DNA of 64,000 nt from Ceratobasidium sp. AG-K (Eukaryota > Basidiomycota > Agaricomycetes > Cantharellales > Ceratobasidiaceae), in assembly GCA_037039685.1 (NCBI GenBank), contig JAWNGF010000008.1, forward strand, positions 248,001 through 312,000, read 5' to 3'. This document shows, one piece after another, positions 33,168 through 45,976 of this stretch. Both the position numbers and the translations under genes were made by a program. Positions within the stretch are counted from its first letter, which is position 1. Every line of letters starts with the position of its first letter. The notes beneath the pieces are model-generated. The model worked only from the letters and a program-made list of their open reading frames with translations. It was not told where the DNA came from and did no database searches.

Positions 33168-35656
33168 ATGACTTCAAATAGCACGTTCCCATTATCACGG
33201 TCCGAGGTGGGTCATAATGTTGACCAACCTCCTCCGAAAGGCAGCGACCTAAAAGCTGTCAGGGAACGTGTCCGAGAAATCATTGAGAATGGAAACAGGC
33301 TGGTACCTAATCCCAAAGAAACTGCCCAAGATCTTGCATCACAGTTATCAACGGACAAAGAGCGAGAGCCAAATCACAAGGCCCTAATCGTATGTAATCA
33401 AATTCCTATTGAGTATGGTAAATGCTACTAATATTTAACGGGTAACAGATAGCCCCCGTGTATAAAGAAGCGGCTGAACGTAGGAAAGAATTGAGTTTAC
33501 CTGCTACTGCCCGAGACGTCTTGTTGGTGCACGAAATGCTCAGTAAGCTATTCATCCTGAGACTTGCTTGATAAAACTAGAGCTCACATTTCAAGTCGCT
33601 AGTCGAGGAAGCTGGGTATGAAAAAGAAGAGATTCGAGTGCTCTCCGATGTTTGCGGCGGGTTCTATGGCACCGCTGACCCGACAAGAGAGAATGTTGTA
33701 AGAAACCCTTACATACATACCCCCGGTTGTATCCGTTGACTTCATCCGCACCTTGACTCAGATAGCCAGTCTACAATGGCTCGTTCATGATAGTCGCCGC
33801 GGCGATTTTCGCTTTTTACATTGTGAGTACTTGGACTCGTCCTAATAAGCACAGACGCCTTTTAAGACGTTTTTATCCGACAATAGTCAGTAGGCATGGT
33901 GCTCGGGACGAAAAAGACTCAAACGATGACGGAACTCGGAAGGTAGCACGCATGGTAGATCCAAGCGTTAATCAAAATACCTACACGGGCCCGGGCCCGC
34001 GGATCCGACCAGGGAAAATATAGTAAATCACTCGACTACGTCAATTCATTTGTGTGCTTACTGATAACCGTAAAGCCCAGCAGCTTGGAATGGCTTGTGA
34101 AGGGTGCTAGGCAGGGTGATTACCGGTTTCTACATTGTAAGATTGAATTGAATTGAATAAAGACTCGATCTCTGACTTACGGATACGCAAAGTCAGCGGA
34201 CATGCAGACAGAATCCGAAGCGACTCAATCAGAGGCAAGGAAGCTTGGATTGTCTTTAAATCAAAGCAGCGACAAGATTGCGGGCTCGACGAGCAGACAA
34301 TAATATTCCCTGCCCAGATTCGCACCAGAGTCGTATCCCTTGAAGACATTGTATACTATAACGAAGGTGGCACAGCGTATTTTTGAAGAGTTTCGACATG
34401 AAATACTCACTACGGTTCGTTGGTTCCCATCAGCCATAATAACGAGGTCTACCAAACCAAGGGACGAGGAAAGGCCAGAAGATGCTTCCCGGATTTGGGA
34501 TAGGGTATGTCTGCGACTCGAATAGTACTGTATGCCAAGTTCAATAAAGACACCTGGTACTAGGAGCTCAATGCCGTGCTCTCAAAGCTTCCCGAAGGAA
34601 GCACGATCACGGTATGTATCAACGCGAATTGTAAGTTATTGGGTAACGATGCGAGCCGGCTTTAGACTGTTATGGATGTAAGTGAATATTGTTAGGAGCT
34701 CAGGTGAATTAACTGATTTTTTGGATCGTTGTGCTCCGCTCAAAGTGTTGCGCCAGCGGAAGAATTCTAAGTGATTGGATGGCTAGATCGGCACCTGCGG
34801 CTTATTTTACGAGACATTCCGAACGGTAGATGTCAACACGAAGCTCTTAGGTGGCGGCCTCAGGGCACATCCTAGATATGCCAGGCCTGACAATCGAGTC
34901 CCGACGGCCTTGGGGGAAACTCAGACGCTATCTTCCGATACAATAGCTGGCCTTGGTTCCTCCAATAGAACTTGGCACTCCTCCAGCCCCAAGGCTCTCG
35001 CTTGTAAGCTTACATCGAAAGGCCCAACAATATGCCCCCATAACAACAACCACGCTCGTGAAGCGGATACCAAGTCTAGGGCAATGACCACTATCATGGT
35101 AGAAAGGCTCCCGGTAAGAGAGAGGAATATGGATCGCATTACGGCACAGGTGGTAAGCTATGTGTATGTACAGCTATAGTGGAGTGAGCACTTATAAGGT
35201 CTAGTTCGCTTGGGCATGTTGTCACCAGCGCCAAGAGGCGTGGGACACCGCTGACTTCAAAGCTGGACTCCTCAACCAGGTAAATTTCTGCTTCGCTAGG
35301 GAGGTTATCATGCTGACCTTCAAGCCTAGTGTTTTACCCGTTCTTATCAAGACTTGGTTGATTGTCATGACTTGGTGACTCGAAGTCCTATTACATACAA
35401 TGATATCTCCGAGAGAGTGAGGTGCGTGTCTCGCCCGCATATATAACGCCCTTCAGTTCACTGATGGCCGCCGCGTCACTATTGGGTAACATGGTCTCCA
35501 AGGCTCGCGCTATCGAGCCCAACGCGGAAAGGCGGGGCCTGCAGTTTGTACAAGTAAGTTAGTCAGTTAACCTTGTTCACGTCTACGCTCAATATTTAGC
35601 TATATCCGTTCACTCAGCTTTGGACCTCTTCGAAAAACAGTCACCGCACCCACCAG
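33168..35656 (+). pseudogene. Caspase-like copy C, chimera of subtype I (5') and subtype II (3')
   Basis: The 5' part (33168 to about 33985) follows copy D: MTSNSTFPLSRSEVGHNV, ALIV|IAPVYKEAAERRKEL, EEIRVLSDVCGGFYGTADPT and FSRHGARDEKDSNDDGTRK. Note SRHG instead of SGHG at the catalytic His. After NQNTYTG a GC-rich run (GGGCCCGGGCCCGCGG) joins it to a subtype II sequence. That sequence follows copy A from its DPTRENI block onward and so repeats the His region (SGHADRIRSDSIRGKEAW). It also carries the microexons 34666-34677 (TVMD) and 34746-34770 (CCASGRIL). The rest reads NVNTKLLGGGLRAHPRYARP, FAWACCHQRQEAWDTADFKA and LWTSSKNSHRTHQ. At the junction the subtype I frame runs into TAG at 34021; the subtype II frame is one base off. 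As read, the gene is fused out of frame. Confidence 0.7.
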
Positions 35657-36188
35657 GTAAGCCCTCATGCGCAAGTAACAGTAATCCTCCTGGTCACACA
35701 CCCTGTGCGACTAGAAATCTATTTTAAGCCTACCCGTAGTTATTTAAATTGACCTGTGCCGAGAGGCGCATACGGGCATATAAATGTGTAGTCTCCTCCT
35801 AAGCTCAGTCGTAACTATCGCTATTTCTAGGACGAATTACCTTAATTCAATATCTATTAATTCCACCCGTCCCGAATAGAGACCTGGACACTGTATGCCG
35901 GCGACGGTCACAGTGTGCGAGGAAGATGAATTAATACACGAACCACAATCAACACCGATTCACGGTGCAGTTGCAATTATTGACCAGGATTTGATGACTT
36001 GCTCGGTAAACACCGAAAGGGAGCAAGTGACTTCTACGCTTACATTGCCTGGATTCCCAGGGGGGGGGAGGGCTCCCAGGCTCCTAGGAAGCATCTCAAG
36101 CGCTCCGGTTTGGGTAGCGGTCACTATAGTACTAGGTGGAACAGTGGAGTATCGTGTTTCGCTGTTTGCGTCCGCCGATCCCTGCTCC
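35657..36188. other. Spacer between caspase copies C and D
   Basis: About 530 bp. The 35895-36242 frame ends in the duplicated promoter block and has no domain. No gene supported. Confidence 0.4.
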
Positions 36189-36506
36189 ACCATGGATCCT
36201 CTTCCGTTCTGGCCGCATATATGCCTGCCAAATGTAACATAATCACGTTCAGAAGTCTCACGGTAACGGTACGAGCCATGCTACCCTCTTGATGAGCCCG
36301 AAGCGCTACCCTTGGGTAATTTACTCCTTTGCCCGACCTCGTAAGCCTATCTGATTGCGATCGGAATTGATTGACAGCACGGGCGTCTATCTCAGTCCTG
36401 AAGAAGGTGAGAGGGATCATAATGCGTCCGTCCGCCTCCCTACTCCCTTCGTCCGTCTCAGCCCATTTACCCACTATTTGAAAGCATAAGTTGGTTGGGA
36501 AATCTC
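36189..36506 (+). repeat. Duplicated upstream region of caspase copy D (matches 32852-33167)
   Basis: Second copy of the subtype I promoter-side block described at 32852-33167. Confidence 0.75.
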
Positions 36507-38913
36507 ATGACTTCGAATAGCACAATCCCATTATCACGATCCGAGGTGGATCATAACGTTGACCAAGCTCCTCCGAAAGGGAGCGATCTAAAAACTATCA
36601 GGGACCGTGTTCGAAAAATTATTGAGAGTGGAAATAGGTTGGTGCCCAATCCTAGAGAAGCTGCCCAAGATCATGCATCGCAATCATCATTGGACAAAGA
36701 TCGGGAGCCGAATCGCAAGGCACTAATCGTAAGTTCTCATGTTTCTATGGGGTATCGTGAATACTACTAATAATTGACGGACAACAGATAGCGCCTGTGT
36801 ATAAAGAGACAGATGAGCGTAGGAAAGAATTGAGTTTACCTGCTACTGCCCGTGATGTTTTGTTGGTACACGAAATGCTCAGTAAGCCGTTCATGTTGAG
36901 ATTTGCTCAGTGAAAATTGGAGCTCACACTCCCTAGCTGAGGAAGCTGGCTATAAGATAGAAGAGATTAGAGTACTCTCTGATGTTTGCGGCGGGTTCTA
37001 CGGCACTGCCGACCCAACGAGGGAGAACGTTGTGAGGAGATTTCAACCTATGCACATCCTTGGTTGTATCTATTGACTTCATCCACGCGTTGACTTAGAT
37101 AGCCAGTCTACAATGGCTCGTTCATGATAGTCGCAGTGGTGATTTCCGCTTTTTACATTGTAAGTGTTTGAACTCGTTCTAATAAGTACAGGCAAATCTT
37201 GAAACGTTTCTCTTCAAAAATAGTCAGTGGGCATGGGGCCCGAGACGAAAAAGACTCTAACGATGACGGAACTCGGAAGGCAGCGCGCATGGTTCATCCA
37301 AGCGTCAACCAAAATACCTACATGGGAGTGCCGTCTGATGATTATGAGGATAGCATTGAGCAGGTGCGGCGCAGGACTCGCGATGGGGAACGTCCGAAGA
37401 GACAAAAGGTACAAAGAATCCCTGGGGAGGTGAAATATTATAAACAAGGTGAGTCGAGTGTCGTCGTATCTTCACTGGGCTATTCCATACTCAGCAATAT
37501 CTTAGCTATCATGACCAGGCTCGGTGAATCAAGGGACGATGAAGAATCACCACAAGATCCGTCAGTTATTTGGGACACGGTACGGTTATGAGACAGTATT
37601 GCTTCTCCCGTACTCCAATTCACTGCCCGCTCACAGGAGTTGAACCATTATCTCTCAATGCTTCATCCAGAAAGCACGATGACGGTGAGTAGTAATAAAT
37701 CCTTTGCTAGAATACCTCATCACCTACTTTCAATCCATCGCAGTGTGTCATAGATGTGCGTCCAAGTGGTTAGCCTCACGATAGTCTAACTGACACTAAT
37801 ACCGAAATTCAAGTGCTGTGCGAGTGGAAGGATGCTTAGTAGGTTATTGATTCCTCATAATTTTGATTAGGATATAGACTCCACATATACAAGATCTTCC
37901 CGACAAAGCCCTTGGTCCAGGATTTCGGGGGAGACGACAAGTAACAGTCAATCAATTACCTTCCACAGTCCACCCAATGCAGCCTGTCGTGGAGTTCCAC
38001 AACTTTAACCTAGGAAATAACTTTAACCAAGAAGAGATCGCTCCAAATCCACATCCAGACCCATTACTACTCGCTCCAGTGCCAGAACCGGCTCTGATTC
38101 CGCAACTAGCCGTCCCCATCCCAGATCTAGAGCCAATCGCACCGATCCCAGAAGCAGACGCCCAGGACATTGGAACAGCTTCTCCCGCATTAGAACCAGT
38201 CGATGCCACGGCAGAATCGTCAAGCGACGAAAGCATTGATCACCTACCCGAATTATGCAACAACGCTGGCTTCTGGGTGGAGGAGCTTCCCGAGGGAGAG
38301 AAGCAATTGAATAGGATTCAAGCGAATATCGTTCGTACAAAGGGAAAGCAGTGGGTTCGCACATAGTGACTGACCCCCTTGGTGGTTATACCAGTTTCAT
38401 TGGAGCGCTTGTCACCAGCGCCAGAATGCGCACAATTCGGACAGTGGTCCATGCGCAACAGGGGAACTTACCCGCGTAAGTGGAACAGGCTGTCTTTAGG
38501 AGAATATTCAACTTATGAAAGTCAAACGTTTAGGCATTTATCAAGGCATACAAAGATCTGAAGCTGGCGGACACCCACACTCACAAGCGAATATACAAGG
38601 AAGTCAAGTACGTAGCCTCGTGGCCCCAATGCTTATTCTGGATAAATTATTGCAATTGTAAAGGCAAGCAGTTCATCAAACGACAACTTCTTGGGCAGAT
38701 CCGAGGCCACAGTTTGTTCAGGCGAGTTGGTACATCACTCCATGAGCGCATTGTATTTATCTGGTTTCGTCCCGCATTTAGTTGTGGACTGCGTTTAAGG
38801 ACGAGGATCCTCAGTTGCGGGCAAGTCATAAATTTGTTTTGGCGTCTTTGAAAGATACTCATATAGTCAATTCCTGACAGAAGCAAGTGCTAAAGTCCAA
38901 AGTGGTGCTTTGA
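36507..38913 (+). CDS. Caspase-like (peptidase C14) protein, copy D, subtype I
   Basis: Best preserved subtype I copy. Start at 36507 (MTSNSTIPLSRSEVDHNV). Blocks: NRKALIV|IAPVYKETDERRK, LPATARDVLLVHEML, AGYKIEEIRVLSDVCGGFYG, IASLQWLVHDSRSGDFRFLH and F|SGHGARDEKDSNDDGTRKAA with the catalytic His. DDYEDSIEQVRRRTRDGERP, AIMTRLGESRDDEESPQDPS and ELNHYLSMLHPESTMT come next. A 12-nt microexon (37744-37755, CVID) and a 25-nt microexon (37814-37838, CCASGRML) follow. Then come LPDKALGPGFRGRRQVTVNQ, a long Pro/Glu-rich linker, VEELPEGEKQLNRIQANIVR, FHWSACHQRQNAHNSDSGPC, AFIKAYKDLKLADTHTHKRI, LWTAFKDEDPQLR and KQVLKSKVVL. The stop is at 38911-38913. All junctions I checked keep the frame. Confidence 0.75.
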
Positions 38914-39383
38914 CACACCCTCTCTATGTAGCTGGAGGGCGGGCATGCGTCCAGGGTGCAAGAGAGTACACTTTATTGGGTTATTACTCATGCCAACTCA
39001 GAATATATTTTATGTGATTAGTGGCAGTGAATTGAATCTTCACTAGCGCGATATTTCGGGTGTCTAAAGTTTGTCCCTGTTGCAACCTGAGGAGAATCGC
39101 GGACCGCATTTCCAATAATCGTGGGAAATACAACAGAACAAGCGCCAAGTGAAGTCATCATTTGATTGCGGCCTGCACATCAAACCGGGGTTAACCACCA
39201 CACCAGAGCCGATCTGCAACAGCCTCGGTACTTTTGCGACTGTTCGACTACGAGAGCTCAAGTTAGAATATACCAAGAAGCCAAAGTCTAAATTCGCTCC
39301 CGTAAGTCTGGGGTGGCCATCGAGCAACCATCTGTCGCTAAAGTAGTTTCGGCGATGAATCTCTGAGTCTCCAGACACACCTC
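38914..39383. other. Intergenic, LSB5 promoter side
   Basis: About 470 bp. Only shadow frames; no gene supported. Confidence 0.45.
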
Positions 39384-41386
39384 ATGGCAACATCCACCCT
39401 TGGACTTGCAAAGCATGCTTTCAGCACCCTGACAGGGGAAAAGCCACATGTCCGTTCGATTCACACTTTGACAATCCTCATCACGGCACTGATTGTCGCT
39501 CAAGTCGTCCATCACCGATTGGATAGAGATCCTGTCGAGAGAGCAATATAAAGAAGACGATTACGATGGGTGAGTTTCTCGCAGACTGGTGCTTTGGGAT
39601 TAGGGTAGCTAACTGCCGGCATTTGCCACTAGGATTCCCGAATTAGTCGAGTCGGTGAACCTACAAGCTGGAGGGTATGTGCAATACGCCAATGCTACCG
39701 ATTGCATGAGCCTAATTGACTTGCCTAGGGCGACAGAGGCATCTAGAGCTATTCGAAAGAAACTCAAGTATGGGAACGTACATCGCCAACTTCGTGCGCT
39801 CACGGTGTGTCCCGGATTCCCACCCATCCCCCGGTCAAATGGCCTGATTCCCAGTAGATGCTCAAAGCTCTCGTCGAAAACTGCGGCCCCAAATTCCAAG
39901 GTGTGCACCTCGCCACCGGGTTTATATCTGTGGTTGTCCTAATCTACTCGATACAGCCACCTTTGCCAATGACCAACTCACGGAGAGAATAAAGCTCATG
40001 TCCCAAGATCCAATGACGGATGAGCACGTCAAACGCAAGCTCATGTCCGTCTTGGCTAGTTGGCATAGGCAATTCAAGGACGATCCCAAGATGCAGGCCG
40101 TATCCAGTCTCTATGCGCAGTGCGGAGGGGGCAAAAAGGTGGACTGTGGACGGATACCTCTAGTAGGGCATGAGCTAATCTAGGATTCATATCTAGGCGT
40201 CAACAGCTAGTCAAGGGCCAACTTCGCCTCGACCGCACGCAGAGACGGTGTACGAGCAACACCAACGTCGCGCTGAGGAGGAAGCTCGAGAACGCGCCGA
40301 GGCAAAGGCAAAGGAACGAGCCGCGAAAGAGGACGAGAAGAGAAAACAACGAGAAGAGAAGCTGGCAGCCAAGGTATGTGGCAATCACCAGCCATTCTGT
40401 TTTGCTAACGTTGCGTAGGAGCGTGAACGCAAGGCACGGTCCCAACCCGCTCGCAAGCCATTCAATTACGAACAGGAAAAGCCCAAGATTTTGCAAACGA
40501 TTGCGGAATCATCGCAAGCTTCGACGAATCTTCTCAACGCGGTCAAGGTGTGTTGGTCAAAGCCCATTGAAGATAATGATCGCTCATCAGAGTTAATCAA
40601 GCGCGTTAATCGCGAGCAAGAGTCCGTCACGACGAATGCGGATGTTCAACAATGCTTGAATACTGCCAAGACCGTCCGCAAGCAATTGATTAGGTATATC
40701 CAACTTGCCATCCAGAAGGAGGAGATTATCGGTACTTTGCTCGATACCAATGAACGAATTATCGCGGCTATCCAACTTTATGACAAGGTGAGTTACCATA
40801 CTCGGGTTTAATAATAAAAATTAATTACTATTTCATCTAGATGTCCAAATCCCCCGATCAGGATTCAGATGAAGAAGTCCGGGCGACCCTTGCCTCGACG
40901 GCCCTCGGGGAAAAGCCCGCCAACCCATCTCCTGAAGAACGAGACACCGAACTCGAGAAACTTCAGTACAAACAACGTGCTCGGGTTCAGCGGGAGATTA
41001 GCCGCTCCTCGCTTCGCTCCAGCTTCACTGCTGGTGCTGTCGGCGCTGGAGTTGGTGCTGGTGCTGCCGGGGCTGCTTTGCATCCCGATTTACAAGATCT
41101 CGCGTGGGGTGGAGCGAGCAGCTCTCTTCAAGCCCCTCTCCAGCCTTCTGGCTCTGCTACCGAAGCTTATACGAACCGAGGATCGCTTTCCGACTTTAGC
41201 GACTACGACTCATCAGACGAGGAGACGCATCGAGCGGGACCCAGTGGTTATGATTATCGCCAGGGAGGAACTGCGGCGCCGTTGAGCAGCCAACAAGACG
41301 ATGACGACGATCCATTTGCGGATCCATTTGCGGATGGAAATGAGGTTGGCACGCCGGGTATCCCCGAGAAGCGTATGCAGTGGTGA
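39384..41386 (+). CDS. Lsb5-like VHS-GAT domain protein (endocytic/actin adaptor)
   Basis: Adaptor that links ubiquitin, Arf/actin regulators and membrane traffic at the plasma membrane and endosomes in yeasts. Eight exons (39384-39449, 39505-39569, 39633-39804, 39858-39900, 39957-40138, 40197-40373, 40419-40787, 40841-41386) sum to 1,620 nt, 539 residues. The VHS domain is at about 20-170: SSITDWIEILSREQYKEDDY, IPELVESVNLQAGGYVQYAN, RAIRKKLKYGNVHRQLRALT, LKALVENCGPKFQATFANDQ and MTDEHVKRKLMSVLASWHRQ. A charged coiled coil follows (RRAEEEARERAEAKAKERAA). The GAT-like helical domain is at about 250-370, and the C terminus is acidic with two DPFAD motifs typical of endocytic adaptors. The ATG at 39384 is chosen because it reads MATSTLGLAKHAFSTLTGEK straight into the VHS exon. 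Confidence 0.85.
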
Positions 41387-41586
41387 GCGAGACGGGTGGC
41401 AATGAATTTCTGGGAATGTGCGGTGTTGAATAACTAAATTGGAATAGATCTTGACTGCAATGTATCTTGAATGTTAACTGGATATAGAATCATTGGCGAA
41501 AGAGGGATCAATTATTCCGAGAGTTTCATTGTTCACACCGGATAGACCAAGGTATGTATGAATTTAGTAGTTATAACATTAAACAA

Positions 41587-42708
<1,122 letters not shown>

Positions 42709-42779
42709 TCAAGGCCATAGCGACGGAACAGCCGACCATTTTATAGTACTCACGACCCCGTGCCAGCTCATTAACCTGC

Positions 42780-43365
42780 GCTTTTGTCGGTAGAACTGAC
42801 GTTGATCAGCCTAGACGATCTCGAAATGGCAGAATTCGGCGACTCGTGAATCCCGGGCGCATCGCCAGAATAAACGTACCGTATTGATCCAGTTGGACAA
42901 CTCGGCCGCGTGAACCTATTCGAGTATGCGAGAAGGCTGGCTTGTGTTTGAGGTACGCGCGTGATGTGACATCCTGGTCGAAGTCGGGTGTATGCATCCG
43001 TTACAATTTCCCTAAGAAGATCTTGGCTAGTCACCTTGCAGTCATCTGACTGGGTGAGTAAGCGCCCGACCGACTGGAATGACGTGAGGAGCCTTGGCCT
43101 TGGGCCCATCGACCCACATTTTTGCCGAAGACTCAGGTTCTTGTCGCTAGCAAGGGTACTTGTAGTCTGGGTGTCTCGCCGATCGGATTAACTGTACCTT
43201 GTAGGTATTCTGTTTGTCGATCATTCCGGCCCAGTTGGGTACCTTACCTTGCGTACGGCTGGCAAGCCAAGGTCCGAGTGAGTTCCAGCAATCACGACTG
43301 CGATGCCCATACGGCGCATAATCTAAATTTAACACCCCATTACTAGTCCCCAAATTAGCATACAT
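42780..43365 (-). other. Possible unidentified multi-exon coding region
   Basis: Minus-strand open stretches with plausible GT-AG sites, including MGIAVVIAGTHSDLGLPAVR, NWAGMIDKQNTYKVQLIRSA and KVTSQDLLREIVTDAYTRLR. I do not recognise a family and cannot settle a frame, start or stop. It could be a decayed gene. The rest of 42697-43832 shows nothing supported. Confidence 0.25.
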
Positions 43366-43832
43366 TGTTCGCTCACCTGACTTTTACACTATCACGCGTA
43401 TTGATTGATTGACAGATTGGGCGGGTCGTGTGCCCGGTACCGGAATCGATAAATGTAGGGCGGGCCGGTCGCGGTAGTTGCATGTACGACCGAGCCCTCT
43501 CGAACGGGAATGCGAACGGGAATGCGAACGGGAATTGTGTGAGCATGTGACTTTTAATTCCCCGTTCTGTCGATATGACCGACCCACACTAGTATCAGCC
43601 TGGAAAGGTTCTTGTAGTAAGTAGAAGCTTAGGATGGATATCATAAAGGTGCAATTGCGTCATTGATGCTAGTTAACGTTATTTCCCAATGTCCTAAATA
43701 CTTTGGCTTTGGCCGATCACCTAATTTCTTCATAGTGGGCGAGTAATCGAGCATCTAGTGTCGATTTGCGTCAAAGCGCCGTCAAAAAGCGTGGGACCCT
43801 GGCCAGGTGGTAGACTGTGCATGACGTCTACT

Positions 43833-45976
43833 TTACACAAATATCTTCTCCTGTAGCCCTTCGCGGGCAAGTTGTAGCCAAACGCCACGAAGGATTACCC
43901 CAAATAACTCGGCTACAGCTGCTTGCAATTCGATAGACCGTTCGCAGTGGCGCAACTAGGGTCTAACTTAGGGTTCGGGGTAGTGACTCAGCAGTTATGC
44001 CTCGGTGCCAGACCGTTGCCCTGAACTCATCGGAAACAATCACGCTTGGACAAGTGCGGTCATTAGTAACATTGTCAACGTGGTGCGCCGATACATGTTG
44101 ACCAAAACAACTAACTCCTCGTGCTGCATATGCGAGCGAGGTCTTATGTAGATAAAATTAGAGACCTCCCTCCAGTGAGCATTCCAGGTTTGTTGCATGT
44201 CGGTTCCGATTTCGCAGATACAGCTCGTCATACCAACCGTGGGATTCATTACTGTTCGTGTGATACACGTCGAGTTTGAGCTAAGCATGAACCAGTTAAT
44301 AATGTTGATGTTGGCGGTCGCGGCAGGTGTTTCTGACTTTGTGTCACGAGTCCAAGGCATCGGCTGGCCCAAAGGCATAGCTGCTGAGTCACTACCGCGA
44401 ACCCTAAGTTAGACCCTAGTTGCGCCACTGCGAACGGTCTATCGAATTGCAAGCAGCTGTAATAGGTCACCAGCCCCAGGATGAAGAAATCGTATTGCAA
44501 ATCTGAATAGGGTTGGAATTGCGTCGAGGCCAGGTGATGCATACAAAGCCAAGTCAGTTGGGGCAACCCAACCGACGTAAGCTCGAATAATTCTGATGCA
44601 ATCTCCTAGACCTATTGTTTTATATTTCCTCTCGGTGGGTACTTTTCCGATCTTGTTATGAATGTGCATCAGTGCCATTTTCTCGTCTTTGGGAGTAAGA
44701 ACGGTGTATCGTTCGACTATCTCGTTGAGTGGCGACGACGAATAACTGAGGCTTTTGTTAATCTGCAACCGGCTGGTTCTATGAATACGCAAAGTCTAGT
44801 TAGTTCATCTAACCACCGTCTGAAACACATACGAATCTAGAACCCAACATTTCAAAAGTAGGAATAGCACCCCAGGTATCCCTGGCCAGTAGGTAGATTG
44901 GCAAACCTGAAAGAAATTTATACGGTCTTCATATAGTATCTCCAGTAGAAACGCAGCGTCATCTCGCGGGACCAGAACACTCGGGCGCTTATGTTTTTGA
45001 AAGAAACCCAGCCCAGGATATAATCGGTCTGCTTACCATAAGTCGTTTTCTGACGCTCCCAGTCCGTGATCAACGACTTTGGATACCGCCAAGGATACAA
45101 TGGGCAAAAACCGCGAATTTGGTTGCGCCAAAATCTCTCCAACTGTGGAACGAAGACGCTGCAAACTCCCCAGTAAACACATCCCCAGCGACACCGAAAG
45201 GATTCTGAAACACAGGTACCCGTATTCATAGTTGAATGGCTAGAGGGAGTGAGTTACTCACACTGTGCCGGGGTTTGAGTTACCAACCGATAGTTTTGCG
45301 GACTGCTGGAGCAACTTCAACAAATGGATACAATTACTAATCACGGTTGGAACTTCAAAAAGCTGAAGAGTCTCCGGCCACGAGGCGAGCTGGTGAATTG
45401 ATTTAATAGTCGAAGGCTGAATTTGTTTGTAGGGAAGTGCTTGGTCAATGGTCCCGGAATGCCCCGCGAGAGTGCACAACTTGGTGATGTCTGCCTGTGA
45501 CCGGTTCATCTGTTCGTCATGAAAAGGAGCGTCTTGAATGTGGGCGCGAGCCGCTTTGAAGCCATAGTAGTTGGTGTAATCATTAAGTGAAAGTCCCCAG
45601 GTGGGATGTCTATTAGCCATCGTGGGCCGAGCGCGTCACAATCGCCAGAGGTTGGGCACACGGCACATCAGATGTGAGATAACCCTGATTGCACGTGATT
45701 GAGGGTCGTCCCTTTGACGAACGACGACGACCTCTGGGATACTTTGTTTCAATGAACCCGCTTCTTGTAGTGTATGTATTTGACGACTCTAAATTTTGAA
45801 TGATCACCCATGACGAACGAACAATGTCTACTCCAATACGTGAACCGCGCTGAACATTGGCCCACCTGGAGCGCTTCTAAAGTTGGTGCTGGCTCGACTC
45901 GTCGTTGCATGTGCTCCTTCGTCTCTGTTTCCGCCCCTTCAATGCGGTCCAATGCACGGAGCGGTTTGGATGACAA
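43833..45976 (-). pseudogene. Unidentified multi-exon gene, last exon split by a foldback element
   Basis: Minus-strand gene with several exons. They contain LRALDRIEGAETETKEHMQR (start at 45976 possible), IPEVVVVRQRDDPQSRAIRV, SLNDYTNYYGFKAARAHIQD, KLCTLAGHSGTIDQALPYKQ, FLPIVSLAVSKVVDHGLGAS, VPRDDAAFLLEILYEDRINF, YTVLTPKDEKMALMHIHNKI and ALYASPGLDAIPTLFRFAIR. The last exon reads HPGAGDLL and meets the inserted element. On the far side it resumes in frame as AELFGVILRGVWLQLAREGL, with a stop at 43833-43835. I know no family for it; helical repeats are possible. The exon order near 45640 may also hold a frameshift. Besides the insert it may be otherwise near intact. Confidence 0.45.
43916..44459. 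mobile_element. 544-bp foldback/MITE-like element with about 85-bp inverted repeats and TA duplication
   Basis: Left arm 43916-44003 and right arm 44373-44459 are near-perfect inverses. The ends are CAGCTGCTTGCAATTCGATA and its complement, and both arms contain CAGTGGCGCAACTAGGGTCT. TA lies directly outside both ends (43914-43915, 44460-44461), as expected for Tc1/mariner-type insertion. The core of about 370 bp has no convincing transposase, so the element is non-autonomous. It splits the last exon of the gene above. Confidence 0.82.

Noticed and set aside
43916..44459. hAT element based on the CAGTGGCG motif in the inverted repeats
   Set aside because: The inverted repeat extends beyond that motif to CAGCTG, and the flanking duplication is TA, not 8 bp.
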